This document shows, piece after piece, positions 1 through 6,139 of a stretch of 6,229 bases of DNA. The notes under the pieces are model-generated. The model worked only from the letters and a program-made list of their open reading frames with translations. It did not search any database and was not told the DNA's origin. The stretch comes from Planctomycetota bacterium (GTDB taxonomy: Bacteria; Planctomycetota; Phycisphaerae; Sedimentisphaerales; SM23-30). A program made the translations under genes and the position numbers. Numbering within the stretch: the stretch's first letter is position 1; each line of letters starts with the position of its first letter. The stretch covers positions 1-6,229 of the forward strand of contig JAKQBU010000293.1 of assembly GCA_029573975.1 (NCBI GenBank), in the 5' to 3' direction.

Positions 1-975
1 GGGGAGCCGGGGACCTTTAAGGACCGGGTGTTATTGTGTGATTTTGCGGATCTGGTGTTTGAAGGGATGACCATCGGAGCGTATGCCATTGGTGCCAAGA
101 TCGGCATTATTTACCTGCGCGGGGAATATACCTATCTGGTGAACCAACTGGAAGCGGTCCTGGCCAAACGCCGGGAAGCAAACCTGTTGGGCAAGGCCAT
201 TTGCGGCAAGGAAGGATTTGATTTTGATATACAGATCCGGATGGGATCCGGCGCCTATGTATGCGGCGAAGAAACGGCCCTCATCGAGTCGCTGGAAGGG
301 CAGCGGGGCGAGCCGCGGAATCGTCCTCCGTTCCCGGTGGATACCGGATTTATGGGCCGGCCGACGATAGTGAATAATGTGGAGACGCTGGCCTGGGTCA
401 CGGCGATTCTGGCCAAAGGGGCTGCCTGGTTCAAGTCGGTAGGAACGGAGAAATCCACCGGCTTAAAACTGTTCAGCGTATCGGGCGATTGTGCCGAACC
501 GGGTGTGTATGAATTTCCGATGGGCATTACGATTGCCCAACTGCTCAAAGAAGTCAAAGGCGAAGGCGCCAAGGCGGTGCAGGTAGGCGGGGCTTCGGGG
601 CACTGCGTAGCAGCCAAGGATTTCAAGCGTGCCCTGGCGTTCGAGGATGTGGCCACGGGCGGGTCTATTATCATTTTTGGGCCCAATCGCGATATGCTGC
701 ATGTCGCCAAGAATTTTATGGAGTTTTTTGTGGAAGAGTCCTGCGGGCAGTGTACTCCCTGCCGGGAAGGCAATCACAAGATCCTGGAAGGGATTGAGAT
801 GCTGGAGGCAGGTACCTGTTCCATGGCATATCTGGACGAGCTGTGTAAGCTGGGCGAGACGATGCAACTGGCCTCCAAGTGCGGATTAGGCCAGTCCAGT
901 GCGAATGCGTTTTTGTCAATTGTAGCAAACTTTAAAGATGAAATATTAGGCCGGACCGAGAAGGTCGCCGTGTAA
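1..975 (+). CDS. hydB: NADH-binding (NuoF-like) beta subunit of NAD-linked [FeFe] hydrogenase, 5' partial
   Basis: The reading frame is open from base 1, so the first 324 visible residues are the C-terminal part of a longer protein. It starts inside the NuoF motif GEPGTFKDR. The subunit would bind FMN and NAD(H) and pass electrons to HydA in a soluble cytoplasmic HydABC complex. Visible landmarks are the glycine-rich flavin/nucleotide motif GSGAYVCGEETAL (residues 82-94), the RPPFP segment (108-112), an SLBB-like region (about 155-225) and the N3-type [4Fe-4S] motif ESCGQCTPC with ligands C248, C251, C254 and C294. The missing N-terminus should hold the start of the NuoF core and perhaps a thioredoxin-like [2Fe-2S] domain. 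The protein stops 30 residues after C294, so it lacks the C-terminal two-[4Fe-4S] ferredoxin domain found in many HydB/HndC proteins. The stop lies 15 bases before hydA, so the two are co-transcribed. NuoF of complex I is the alternative, but the adjacent hydA makes hydrogenase HydB far more likely. Confidence 0.93.
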   Translation, partial: GEPGTFKDRVLLCDFADLVFEGMTIGAYAIGAKIGIIYLRGEYTYLVNQLEAVLAKRREANLLGKAICGKEGFDFDIQIRMGSGAYVCGEETALIESLEGQRGEPRNRPPFPVDTGFMGRPTIVNNVETLAWVTAILAKGAAWFKSVGTEKSTGLKLFSVSGDCAEPGVYEFPMGITIAQLLKEVKGEGAKAVQVGGASGHCVAAKDFKRALAFEDVATGGSIIIFGPNRDMLHVAKNFMEFFVEESCGQCTPCREGNHKILEGIEMLEAGTCSMAYLDELCKLGETMQLASKCGLGQSSANAFLSIVANFKDEILGRTEKVAV

Positions 976-979
976 ATAC

Positions 980-984
980 AGGAG
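980..984 (+). promoter_or_regulatory. Ribosome binding site of hydA
   Basis: AGGAG lies 6 bases before the ATG at 991. It supports that start over the internal ATG at 1033, which has no purine-rich sequence in front of it, and so confirms the roughly 30-residue N-terminal extension of HydA. Confidence 0.75.
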
Positions 985-990
985 TGAACC

Positions 991-2913
991 ATGGCTAATT
1001 TGAATGAAGATGTTTCCCGTGCACCCAAAAGCATGCGTGCCCAAACCATAACGGGAATTACGGATACGACCGAGATTGGGGCTACCGTACGAGTGGAAAT
1101 CGACGGTAAGGAATTGAAGGTTCCCATCGGGACGACGATTCTGGAGGCGGCCAGGTCGATCGGGGTTCGCATTCCCACGTTATGTTATCACGAGGATTTA
1201 TGTATAGCCGGCGTATGCCGCATCTGTGTGGTGGAAGTGGAAGGTCAGCGGACTCTGCAGGCCTCCTGTGCGTATCCGATTACCTCGCCGATCAAGGTGA
1301 AGACCTATTCCAGCAAGGTGCGCAAGGCCCGCCGCCATATTCTGGATTTACTGCTGTCCAAGCATTATGGGGAATGTTATTCCTGTTTCCGCAACAACAA
1401 CTGCGAATTGCAGAGCCTAGCGAAGGAATACGGCGTCGATCAGTTCCGGTTCGGCCATCCGGAGAAACCGCTGCATGAAGTGGACGCCTCGAGTTATTCG
1501 GTCATCCGCGATATGAACAAGTGTATTTTGTGCCGGCGCTGTGTGCGGACCTGTATCGATGTGCAGGAAGTGGGCGTGCTGGAAGCGGTGGGCCGCAGCG
1601 ACAAGACGAAAATTGAAACCTTTGCGGGCAAGCCGCTGAACGAGGTGGTCTGCATTAACTGCGGGCAGTGCATCAACCGCTGTCCCACCGGCGCCCTGCG
1701 GGCGAACGACCCGACGGATGACGTCTGGGCGGCGATTGACAATCCGGCCAAGCATGTGGTGATTCAGACGGCCCCGGCCCCGCGGGCGGGCATCGGCGAG
1801 TGTTTCGGGCTGGAACCGGGACACGCGCTGACTTTTGAGATGAATACCGCGCTGCGGCGCTGCGGGTTTGACAAGGTATTCGATACGAATTTTACGGCGG
1901 ACCTGACGATTATCGAGGAAGGAACCGAGCTGATTTTGCGTTTGTACAAGGCGCTGGTCAAAAAAGACACATCGATCGCTTTGCCGCAGTTTACCAGTTG
2001 TTCGCCGGGTTGGGTGAAATACATTGAGCATTTTTATCCGGATATGCTCAAACATGTTTCTTCGGCGAAAAGTCCCCAGCAGATGTTTGGGGCGGTCATC
2101 AAGACGTATTACGCCAAGAAGAATAACATCGATCCGAAGGATATTGTGACGGTAGCTTTGATGCCGTGCTCGGCCAAGAAGTTCGAGTGCAACCGCCCGG
2201 AGATGTGCGACAGCGGCTTTAAAGATATTGATTACGGGCTGACGACGCGAGAGCTGGCGCAGATGATCAGTGAGGCGGGGATTGATCTGCCGAACCTGGA
2301 GAAGTCCGATTTTGACGATCCGTTCGGGACGGCGACCGGTTCGGGCGTGATTTTCGCGGCGACCGGGGGCGTAATGGAAGCGGCGATCCGAACCGTGGTC
2401 GAACTGGTATGCGGGATCAAGGTCGAGAATCTGTTCGATCATGCCGATGTCATTCCGGTTCGCGGTTTTGAAGGCGTGCGGTATGCCGAGCTGCCGATCC
2501 AGCAGGTCGGGCCGGTGCCGGATATTCTCAAACCCCTGGTGCCGAACTGGGACTGGCTGAAGGGCGCGACCTTGAAGGTCGGCGTCTGCCACGGAACCGC
2601 CAACGCCAAGAAGGTGCTGGAAGATATCAAGGCCGGCGGCAAGTTCAGCGAATGCCATTTTATCGAATTCATGGCCTGTCCGGGCGGGTGCCTGGGCGGC
2701 GGCGGCCAGCCGATCCCGACCAATCCGGAGATCCGCAAGAAACGGGCCAAGGCCATTTACAGTGAGGATGCCCACTATGAGATCCGCAAGTCGCATGAGA
2801 ATCCGGCGGTGCTGGAGCTGTATTCCCAGTTCCTGACCGATGGGCCGTGCGGCCACCTGAGCCATAAACTTTTACATACGGATTATACCCCGCGCGGTAA
2901 ATATATTGCCTAA
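991..2913 (+). CDS. hydA: [FeFe] hydrogenase catalytic subunit HydA
   Basis: This is the 640-residue subunit that reduces protons or oxidises H2 at the H-cluster. In order: an extension of about 30 residues; a plant-type [2Fe-2S] domain (C65, C76, C79, C93); the His-ligated [4Fe-4S] motif (H125, C129, C132, C138); a two-[4Fe-4S] ferredoxin domain (C178, C181, C184, C188 and C221, C224, C227, C231); and the H-cluster domain. H-cluster motifs are L1 TSCSPGW (335-341), L2 MPCSAKKFE (391-399) and L3 EFMACPGGCLGGGGQP (559-574). The C-terminal small-subunit-like segment is fused (KSHENPAV near 600, SHKLLHT near 624). Compared with Clostridium pasteurianum CpI (recalled, 574 residues), the proton-path residues E279, E282 and S319 match E310, E313 and S357. 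The second Cys of L1 (CpI C300) is Ser338. No extra C-terminal [2Fe-2S] domain follows. Adjacency to hydB indicates a multimeric NAD-linked enzyme. Family assignment is secure; electron bifurcation is inference. Confidence 0.97.
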   Translation: MANLNEDVSRAPKSMRAQTITGITDTTEIGATVRVEIDGKELKVPIGTTILEAARSIGVRIPTLCYHEDLCIAGVCRICVVEVEGQRTLQASCAYPITSPIKVKTYSSKVRKARRHILDLLLSKHYGECYSCFRNNNCELQSLAKEYGVDQFRFGHPEKPLHEVDASSYSVIRDMNKCILCRRCVRTCIDVQEVGVLEAVGRSDKTKIETFAGKPLNEVVCINCGQCINRCPTGALRANDPTDDVWAAIDNPAKHVVIQTAPAPRAGIGECFGLEPGHALTFEMNTALRRCGFDKVFDTNFTADLTIIEEGTELILRLYKALVKKDTSIALPQFTSCSPGWVKYIEHFYPDMLKHVSSAKSPQQMFGAVIKTYYAKKNNIDPKDIVTVALMPCSAKKFECNRPEMCDSGFKDIDYGLTTRELAQMISEAGIDLPNLEKSDFDDPFGTATGSGVIFAATGGVMEAAIRTVVELVCGIKVENLFDHADVIPVRGFEGVRYAELPIQQVGPVPDILKPLVPNWDWLKGATLKVGVCHGTANAKKVLEDIKAGGKFSECHFIEFMACPGGCLGGGGQPIPTNPEIRKKRAKAIYSEDAHYEIRKSHENPAVLELYSQFLTDGPCGHLSHKLLHTDYTPRGKYIA

Positions 2914-2934
2914 TCGGCAGCACCTGCCTATAAT
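2906..2934 (+). promoter_or_regulatory. Candidate sigma70-type promoter for the maturation operon
   Basis: TATAAT at 2929-2934 is a perfect -10 match. TTGCCT at 2906-2911 matches the -35 consensus TTGACA at four of six positions, and the spacer is exactly 17 bases. The -35 box overlaps the last codon and stop of hydA. Transcription would start near 2941, about three bases before the hairpin at 2944. The boxes are seen in the sequence; promoter activity is inferred, and one hexamer pair in a 95-base gap could be chance. Confidence 0.45.
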
Positions 2935-2943
2935 GGAAAAGGA

Positions 2944-2979
2944 GCCGGGTCGGAATTTATTCCGGCCCGGCATATTTTT
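2944..2979 (+). terminator. Intrinsic terminator after hydA
   Basis: The left arm (2944-2955) GCCGGGTCGGAA pairs with the right arm (2960-2971) TTCCGGCCCGGC around a TTTA loop. All 12 positions pair, one of them as a G-T wobble. The stem is followed by ATATTTTT (2972-2979). This is a strong Rho-independent terminator for the hydBA transcript, 30 bases after the hydA stop, and it separates the structural genes from the maturation genes. If the upstream promoter-like element is real, the same hairpin would sit at the very 5' end of the hydG transcript. Confidence 0.85.
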
Positions 2980-2997
2980 CGTATTGGTTTACTGATT

Positions 2998-3001
2998 GAG
3001 G
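2998..3001 (+). promoter_or_regulatory. Ribosome binding site of hydG
   Basis: GAGG ends 7 bases before the ATG at 3009. A GTG at 3006 is directly adjacent in frame and would add one residue, but its spacing of 4 bases is poorer, so ATG 3009 is preferred. Confidence 0.6.
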
Positions 3002-3008
3002 TGTTGTG

Positions 3009-4406
3009 ATGAATACAGAATATAGTTCCAGTTTTATTGATGAATCAAAAATAGCGGATGTTTTACATCAGGCCGAGGCGCGGGACGGCGGGCGGGTTCG
3101 TGCGGTTTTGGCCAAGGCCCGGGAATTAAAGGGTTTAGATCAGCCCGATATCGCGGTCCTTATGCAAATCAGCGATCCGGAACTGCTGGGGGAGCTGTTT
3201 TCGACCGCCAAGTCGGTGAAGGAACAAATCTACGGGCGGCGGCTGGTGTTGTTTGCCCCGCTGTATATTTCCAATTTATGTTCGAATGAGTGTTTGTATT
3301 GTGCCTTCCGTGCCCGGAACAAGGAAGTGAAGCGCAGGGCGTTGACACAGGCCGAGATTGCCCAGGAAGTGAAAATCCTGGTGGAGCAGGGGCATAAGCG
3401 GGTGCTGGTGGTGGCGGGAGAATCGTATCCGCAGGAAGGTTTTTCGTATGTGCTGAAAGCGGTGGAGACGGTCTATGCCACCCGCAGCGGTAAGGGTGAG
3501 ATTCGGCGGGTGAATGTGAATATTGCGCCGCTAACGGTGGATGAATTCAAACAATTGAAAGCGGCGCAGATCGGGACATATCAAATCTTTCAGGAAACGT
3601 ATCACCGCGAGGTATATAAGAAGGTCCATCTGGGCGGCAAGAAGCGGGATTACGATTGGCGGGTAACGGCGATCGACCGGGCGATGGAGGCGGGGATCAA
3701 TGATGCGGGAATCGGTGTGCTTTTCGGTCTGGCGGACTGGCGGTATGAGGTGCTGGCGATGATGCAGCATATCCACCACCTGGAAGAAAAATTCGGGGTA
3801 GGTCCGCATACCATCAGTGTGCCGCGGCTGGAGCCGGCAACCGGCTCGGACATGGCCAGCCATCCGCCGTTTCCGGTGTCGGATGTGGATTTCCGCAAGA
3901 TCATCGCGATTTTGCGGCTGGCGGTACCCTATACGGGGATTATTATGTCCACGCGGGAGACACCGAATCTGCGGCGGGAAACGTTTGCCCTGGGCGTATC
4001 GCAGATATCCGCGGGCAGCCGGACGAATCCGGGCGGTTATGCCGAAGATGAAAAGCTGGACAGCAGCCAGTTTTCGCTGGGGGATCATCGTTCGCTGGAC
4101 GAGGTAATCCGGGACGTGGCGGAGCTGGGATATATTCCGTCATTCTGCACGGCCTGTTATCGTCTGGGGCGAACGGGTAAGGATTTCATGGATCTGGCCA
4201 AACCGGGTGAAATTAAGAATCATTGTGATCCGAACGCACTATCGACATTTGAGGAATATTTGCTGGATTATGCCTCGGCAGCCACCCGGCAGGCGGGCGA
4301 AAAACAAATCGAGAATGTGATCCGAACCATGCCGGCGGAACAGTCCAAACGGGCCCGGAGCATGGTGGATAAAGTCAAAGAAGGAAAACGGGACGTCTTT
4401 TGTTGA
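3009..4406 (+). CDS. hydG: [FeFe] hydrogenase maturase HydG, radical SAM tyrosine lyase
   Basis: HydG cleaves tyrosine to p-cresol and dehydroglycine and makes the CO and CN- ligands, delivered as an Fe(CO)2(CN)-cysteine synthon for the H-cluster di-iron site. The 465-residue protein is full length for the family. The radical SAM motif CSNECLYC gives C91, C95 and C98. The TIM-barrel core includes GIGVLFGLADWRYE (residues 234-247) and GPHTISVPRLEPA (265-277), where H267 fits the His described as ligand of the fifth, 'dangler' iron. The C-terminal auxiliary-cluster motif CTAC-x22-C is intact (C380, C383, C406); this motif separates HydG from its paralogue ThiH. It is the first gene after the terminator, and its stop is 11 bases before the next start, so it heads a maturation operon. 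The protein ends in a Cys (RDVFC), a minor oddity. Confidence 0.96.
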   Translation: MNTEYSSSFIDESKIADVLHQAEARDGGRVRAVLAKARELKGLDQPDIAVLMQISDPELLGELFSTAKSVKEQIYGRRLVLFAPLYISNLCSNECLYCAFRARNKEVKRRALTQAEIAQEVKILVEQGHKRVLVVAGESYPQEGFSYVLKAVETVYATRSGKGEIRRVNVNIAPLTVDEFKQLKAAQIGTYQIFQETYHREVYKKVHLGGKKRDYDWRVTAIDRAMEAGINDAGIGVLFGLADWRYEVLAMMQHIHHLEEKFGVGPHTISVPRLEPATGSDMASHPPFPVSDVDFRKIIAILRLAVPYTGIIMSTRETPNLRRETFALGVSQISAGSRTNPGGYAEDEKLDSSQFSLGDHRSLDEVIRDVAELGYIPSFCTACYRLGRTGKDFMDLAKPGEIKNHCDPNALSTFEEYLLDYASAATRQAGEKQIENVIRTMPAEQSKRARSMVDKVKEGKRDVFC

Positions 4407-4408
4407 GG
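4405..4408 (+). promoter_or_regulatory. Ribosome binding site overlapping the hydG stop codon
   Basis: GAGG overlaps the last two bases of the hydG TGA and ends 9 bases before ATG 4418. It decides against the TTG at 4400, which would start inside hydG with no upstream purine run, and suggests translational coupling between hydG and the small gene. Confidence 0.6.
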
Positions 4409-4417
4409 TATTTGAGT

Positions 4418-4678
4418 ATGTATGACAAACATGTTATTTATGGGATTCATATTACGGAACGATTGAAACATGCGGTTCAGGTGCAGGCTCATCTGACGGA
4501 ATACGGCAATTGCATTAAAACCCGTCTGGGTTTGCATGAGCTGGAGAAAGGGGATTCCCCCAACGGTCTGCTGATCCTGGAAATGGCAGGCGATGAAAAG
4601 CGAATCGGCGAGTTCGCCAGGAAAATCAGCCAGATCGAAGGCGTGGAACTGCAAAAGATGATATTCGATCATCCTTGA
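4418..4678 (+). CDS. Small ACT-like protein, TM1266-type putative iron-only hydrogenase system regulator
   Basis: This is an 86-residue protein with no membrane segment or Cys cluster. The predicted order is strand (VIYGIHIT, residues 6-13), helix (RLKHAVQVQAHLTEYG, 15-30), strand (IKTRLGLHE, 33-41), strand (NGLLILEMAG, 49-58), helix (DEKRIGEFARKISQIEG, 59-75) and strand (VELQKMIFDH, 76-85). That is the beta-alpha-beta-beta-alpha-beta pattern of ACT or NikR-C-terminal-like ligand-binding folds. Length, the helix-EYG-x-x-I-x-x-R-x-G pattern and the position among hyd maturation genes fit the family annotated as iron-only hydrogenase system regulator (TM1266). It lies 11 bases after hydG and 28 before the lyase gene. 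There is no DNA-binding domain, so direct transcription control is doubtful; it may sense a small molecule or modulate a partner protein. Family placement is from recalled pattern similarity, and the function is unknown. Confidence 0.75.
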   Translation: MYDKHVIYGIHITERLKHAVQVQAHLTEYGNCIKTRLGLHELEKGDSPNGLLILEMAGDEKRIGEFARKISQIEGVELQKMIFDHP

Positions 4679-4706
4679 AGAATCGTACCAATCACGGGGC
4701 AAATGG

Positions 4707-6125
4707 ATGCCGACAGAATATCGTACAGAGCATGACCTGCTGGGTTCGGTGCCGGTACCGGCAGAGTCTCTCTATGGAATCCATACGGTTCGCGCGCAGG
4801 ACAATTTTCCTTTATCGTTACGGCCTGTGCCAGTGGAACTGGTACGTGCGTATGGGATGGTGAAGCTGGCGTGTGCGATGACCAACCGGGATTTGGGGGT
4901 GTGGGCGGCGGATCCGGCTCGGGGTGAGGCTATTGTCCGGGCGTGTCAGGAAATGGCGGACGGCCTGCTGAGCGGGCAGGTGGTGGTTGATCTGCTGCAA
5001 GGGGGGGCCGGGACCAGTACAAATATGAATGTGAATGAGGTGCTGGCCAACCGGGCCTTGCAGCTTCTGGGGGAGCCGGCCGGGAACTACCAGCGGGTTT
5101 CGCCGCTGGAGGATATCAACCGGCATCAGTCCACGAATGATACCTATCCCACAGCGCTGAAACTGGCGGCGATCCGGCTGCTGCACAGTCTGGAGGAAAA
5201 GCTGGTGCGGCTGCAGGAATCGTTCCAGGCGAAAGAGAAGGAATTTGCCCATGTGGTGAAGGTGGCCCGTACGGAATTGCAGGATGCGGTGCTGACGACG
5301 ATGGGGCGGCAGATGGGAGCGTATGCGGAGGCGTTTAACCGGGACCGCTGGCGGGTGTATAAGTGCGAGGAGCGTTTGCGGCTGGTCAATCTGGGGGGCA
5401 CGGCTATCGGGACCGGGCTGGCGGCGCCGCGACAGTATATCTTCAGCGTGGTGGACAAATTGCGGGACCTGACGGGGATCGGTTTTGCCCGGGCGGAGAA
5501 TCTGCTGGAGGCCACGCAGAATGCGGATGTGTTTGTGGAGGTATCGGGGATATTGAAGGCGTGTGCCAGCTCGCTGCTGAAGGTGTGCGGCGATCTGCGG
5601 CTGCTGGCTTCGGGACCGGAGGCGGGGCTGGGGGAACTGGTTTTGCCGGCGCGGCAGGCGGGTTCCTCCATAATGCCCGGCAAGGTGAATCCGGTGATTC
5701 CGGAGGCGGTCAGCCAGGCGGCTATGCTGGTGATCGGGCATGATGTTACGATTACCATGGCTTGCGCGAGCGGAAATCTGGAACTGAATGCGTTTTTGCC
5801 GGTGGTGGCGGCCTGCCTGCTGGAGAGCTGCGATTTGCTGGCGCGGGGTTGCGATATTCTGGCCAGACATTGCGTGGAAGGTTTGCAGGTGAACGAGGAA
5901 AGATGCCGCCAACAGGTGGAATCCTCCACGGCGGCGGTGACAGCGCTGCTGCCGGTGCTGGGCTATGAAAAGGCTAGTCGGGCGGCGGAACTGGCGCAAA
6001 AAAAGATGAAGAGTATTCGTGAGATTGTAGTAGAAGAGGGATGGTTGACCCGTGAGAAGTTTGATGAGTTAATCAGTCCGGAAGCGGTATGTCGGCTGGG
6101 GATGCCGAATCTGCCGCCCCGGTAA
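4707..6125 (+). CDS. aspA: Aspartate ammonia-lyase family protein within the hydrogenase maturation operon
   Basis: This 472-residue protein has the usual length and full architecture of the aspartase/fumarase superfamily. Family members form homotetramers whose active sites combine three subunits; aspartase converts L-aspartate to fumarate and ammonia. Visible motifs are the N-terminal LYGIHTVRAQDNFPLS (residues 22-37), GAGTSTNMNVNEVLANRAL (100-118), QSTNDTYPTA (141-150), RTELQDAV (188-195), GGTAIGTGL (230-238) and the signature loop GSSIMPGKVNPVIPE (319-333), which carries the catalytic Ser and the substrate-binding Lys and Asn. RTELQDA, rather than RTHLMDA of fumarase C, argues for an ammonia-lyase. 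The segment before QSTND reads SPLEDINRH instead of the common HPNDHVN. The ATG at 4707 follows GGGG at 4696-4699. Embedded between hydG/TM1266-type and hydF, it may provide ammonium for the azadithiolate bridge nitrogen. Substrate is not proven; a related aminoacid lyase is possible. Confidence 0.88.
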   Translation: MPTEYRTEHDLLGSVPVPAESLYGIHTVRAQDNFPLSLRPVPVELVRAYGMVKLACAMTNRDLGVWAADPARGEAIVRACQEMADGLLSGQVVVDLLQGGAGTSTNMNVNEVLANRALQLLGEPAGNYQRVSPLEDINRHQSTNDTYPTALKLAAIRLLHSLEEKLVRLQESFQAKEKEFAHVVKVARTELQDAVLTTMGRQMGAYAEAFNRDRWRVYKCEERLRLVNLGGTAIGTGLAAPRQYIFSVVDKLRDLTGIGFARAENLLEATQNADVFVEVSGILKACASSLLKVCGDLRLLASGPEAGLGELVLPARQAGSSIMPGKVNPVIPEAVSQAAMLVIGHDVTITMACASGNLELNAFLPVVAACLLESCDLLARGCDILARHCVEGLQVNEERCRQQVESSTAAVTALLPVLGYEKASRAAELAQKKMKSIREIVVEEGWLTREKFDELISPEAVCRLGMPNLPPR

Positions 6126-6139
6126 GAGGACAATAGAGC

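Noticed and set aside
1..975. Assignment of the first gene as complex I nuoF
   Set aside because: No other nuo genes follow. The next gene, 15 bases on, is a [FeFe] hydrogenase catalytic subunit, so the hydrogenase beta subunit fits better.
1417..2865. 482-codon open frame on the minus strand opposite hydA
   Set aside because: It is fully antisense to the intensely conserved HydA frame and its translation is rich in Arg, His and Gln with no recognisable domain. It is a shadow of G/C-rich third positions.
2933..2995. 20-codon frame (ATG in the TATAAT box to TGA) spanning the hairpin, a possible leader peptide
   Set aside because: There is no ribosome binding site before the ATG, no run of a regulatory codon, and the ATG lies inside the likely -10 box, upstream of the predicted transcript start.
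3006..3008. GTG as hydG start
   Set aside because: The adjacent ATG at 3009 has better spacing from GAGG; the difference is one residue.
4400..4417. TTG start six codons upstream for the small ACT-like gene
   Set aside because: It overlaps hydG, has no ribosome binding site, and the added residues are not part of the predicted fold.
5363..5743. 126-codon plus-strand frame within the lyase gene
   Set aside because: It is Gly/Ala-rich, out of frame with the conserved protein, and lacks any domain; a composition artefact.
4818..5999. 393-codon open frame on the minus strand opposite the lyase gene
   Set aside because: Same reason: the translation is dominated by Arg, Gln and His, with no start context, and lies antisense to a clear aspartase-family protein.
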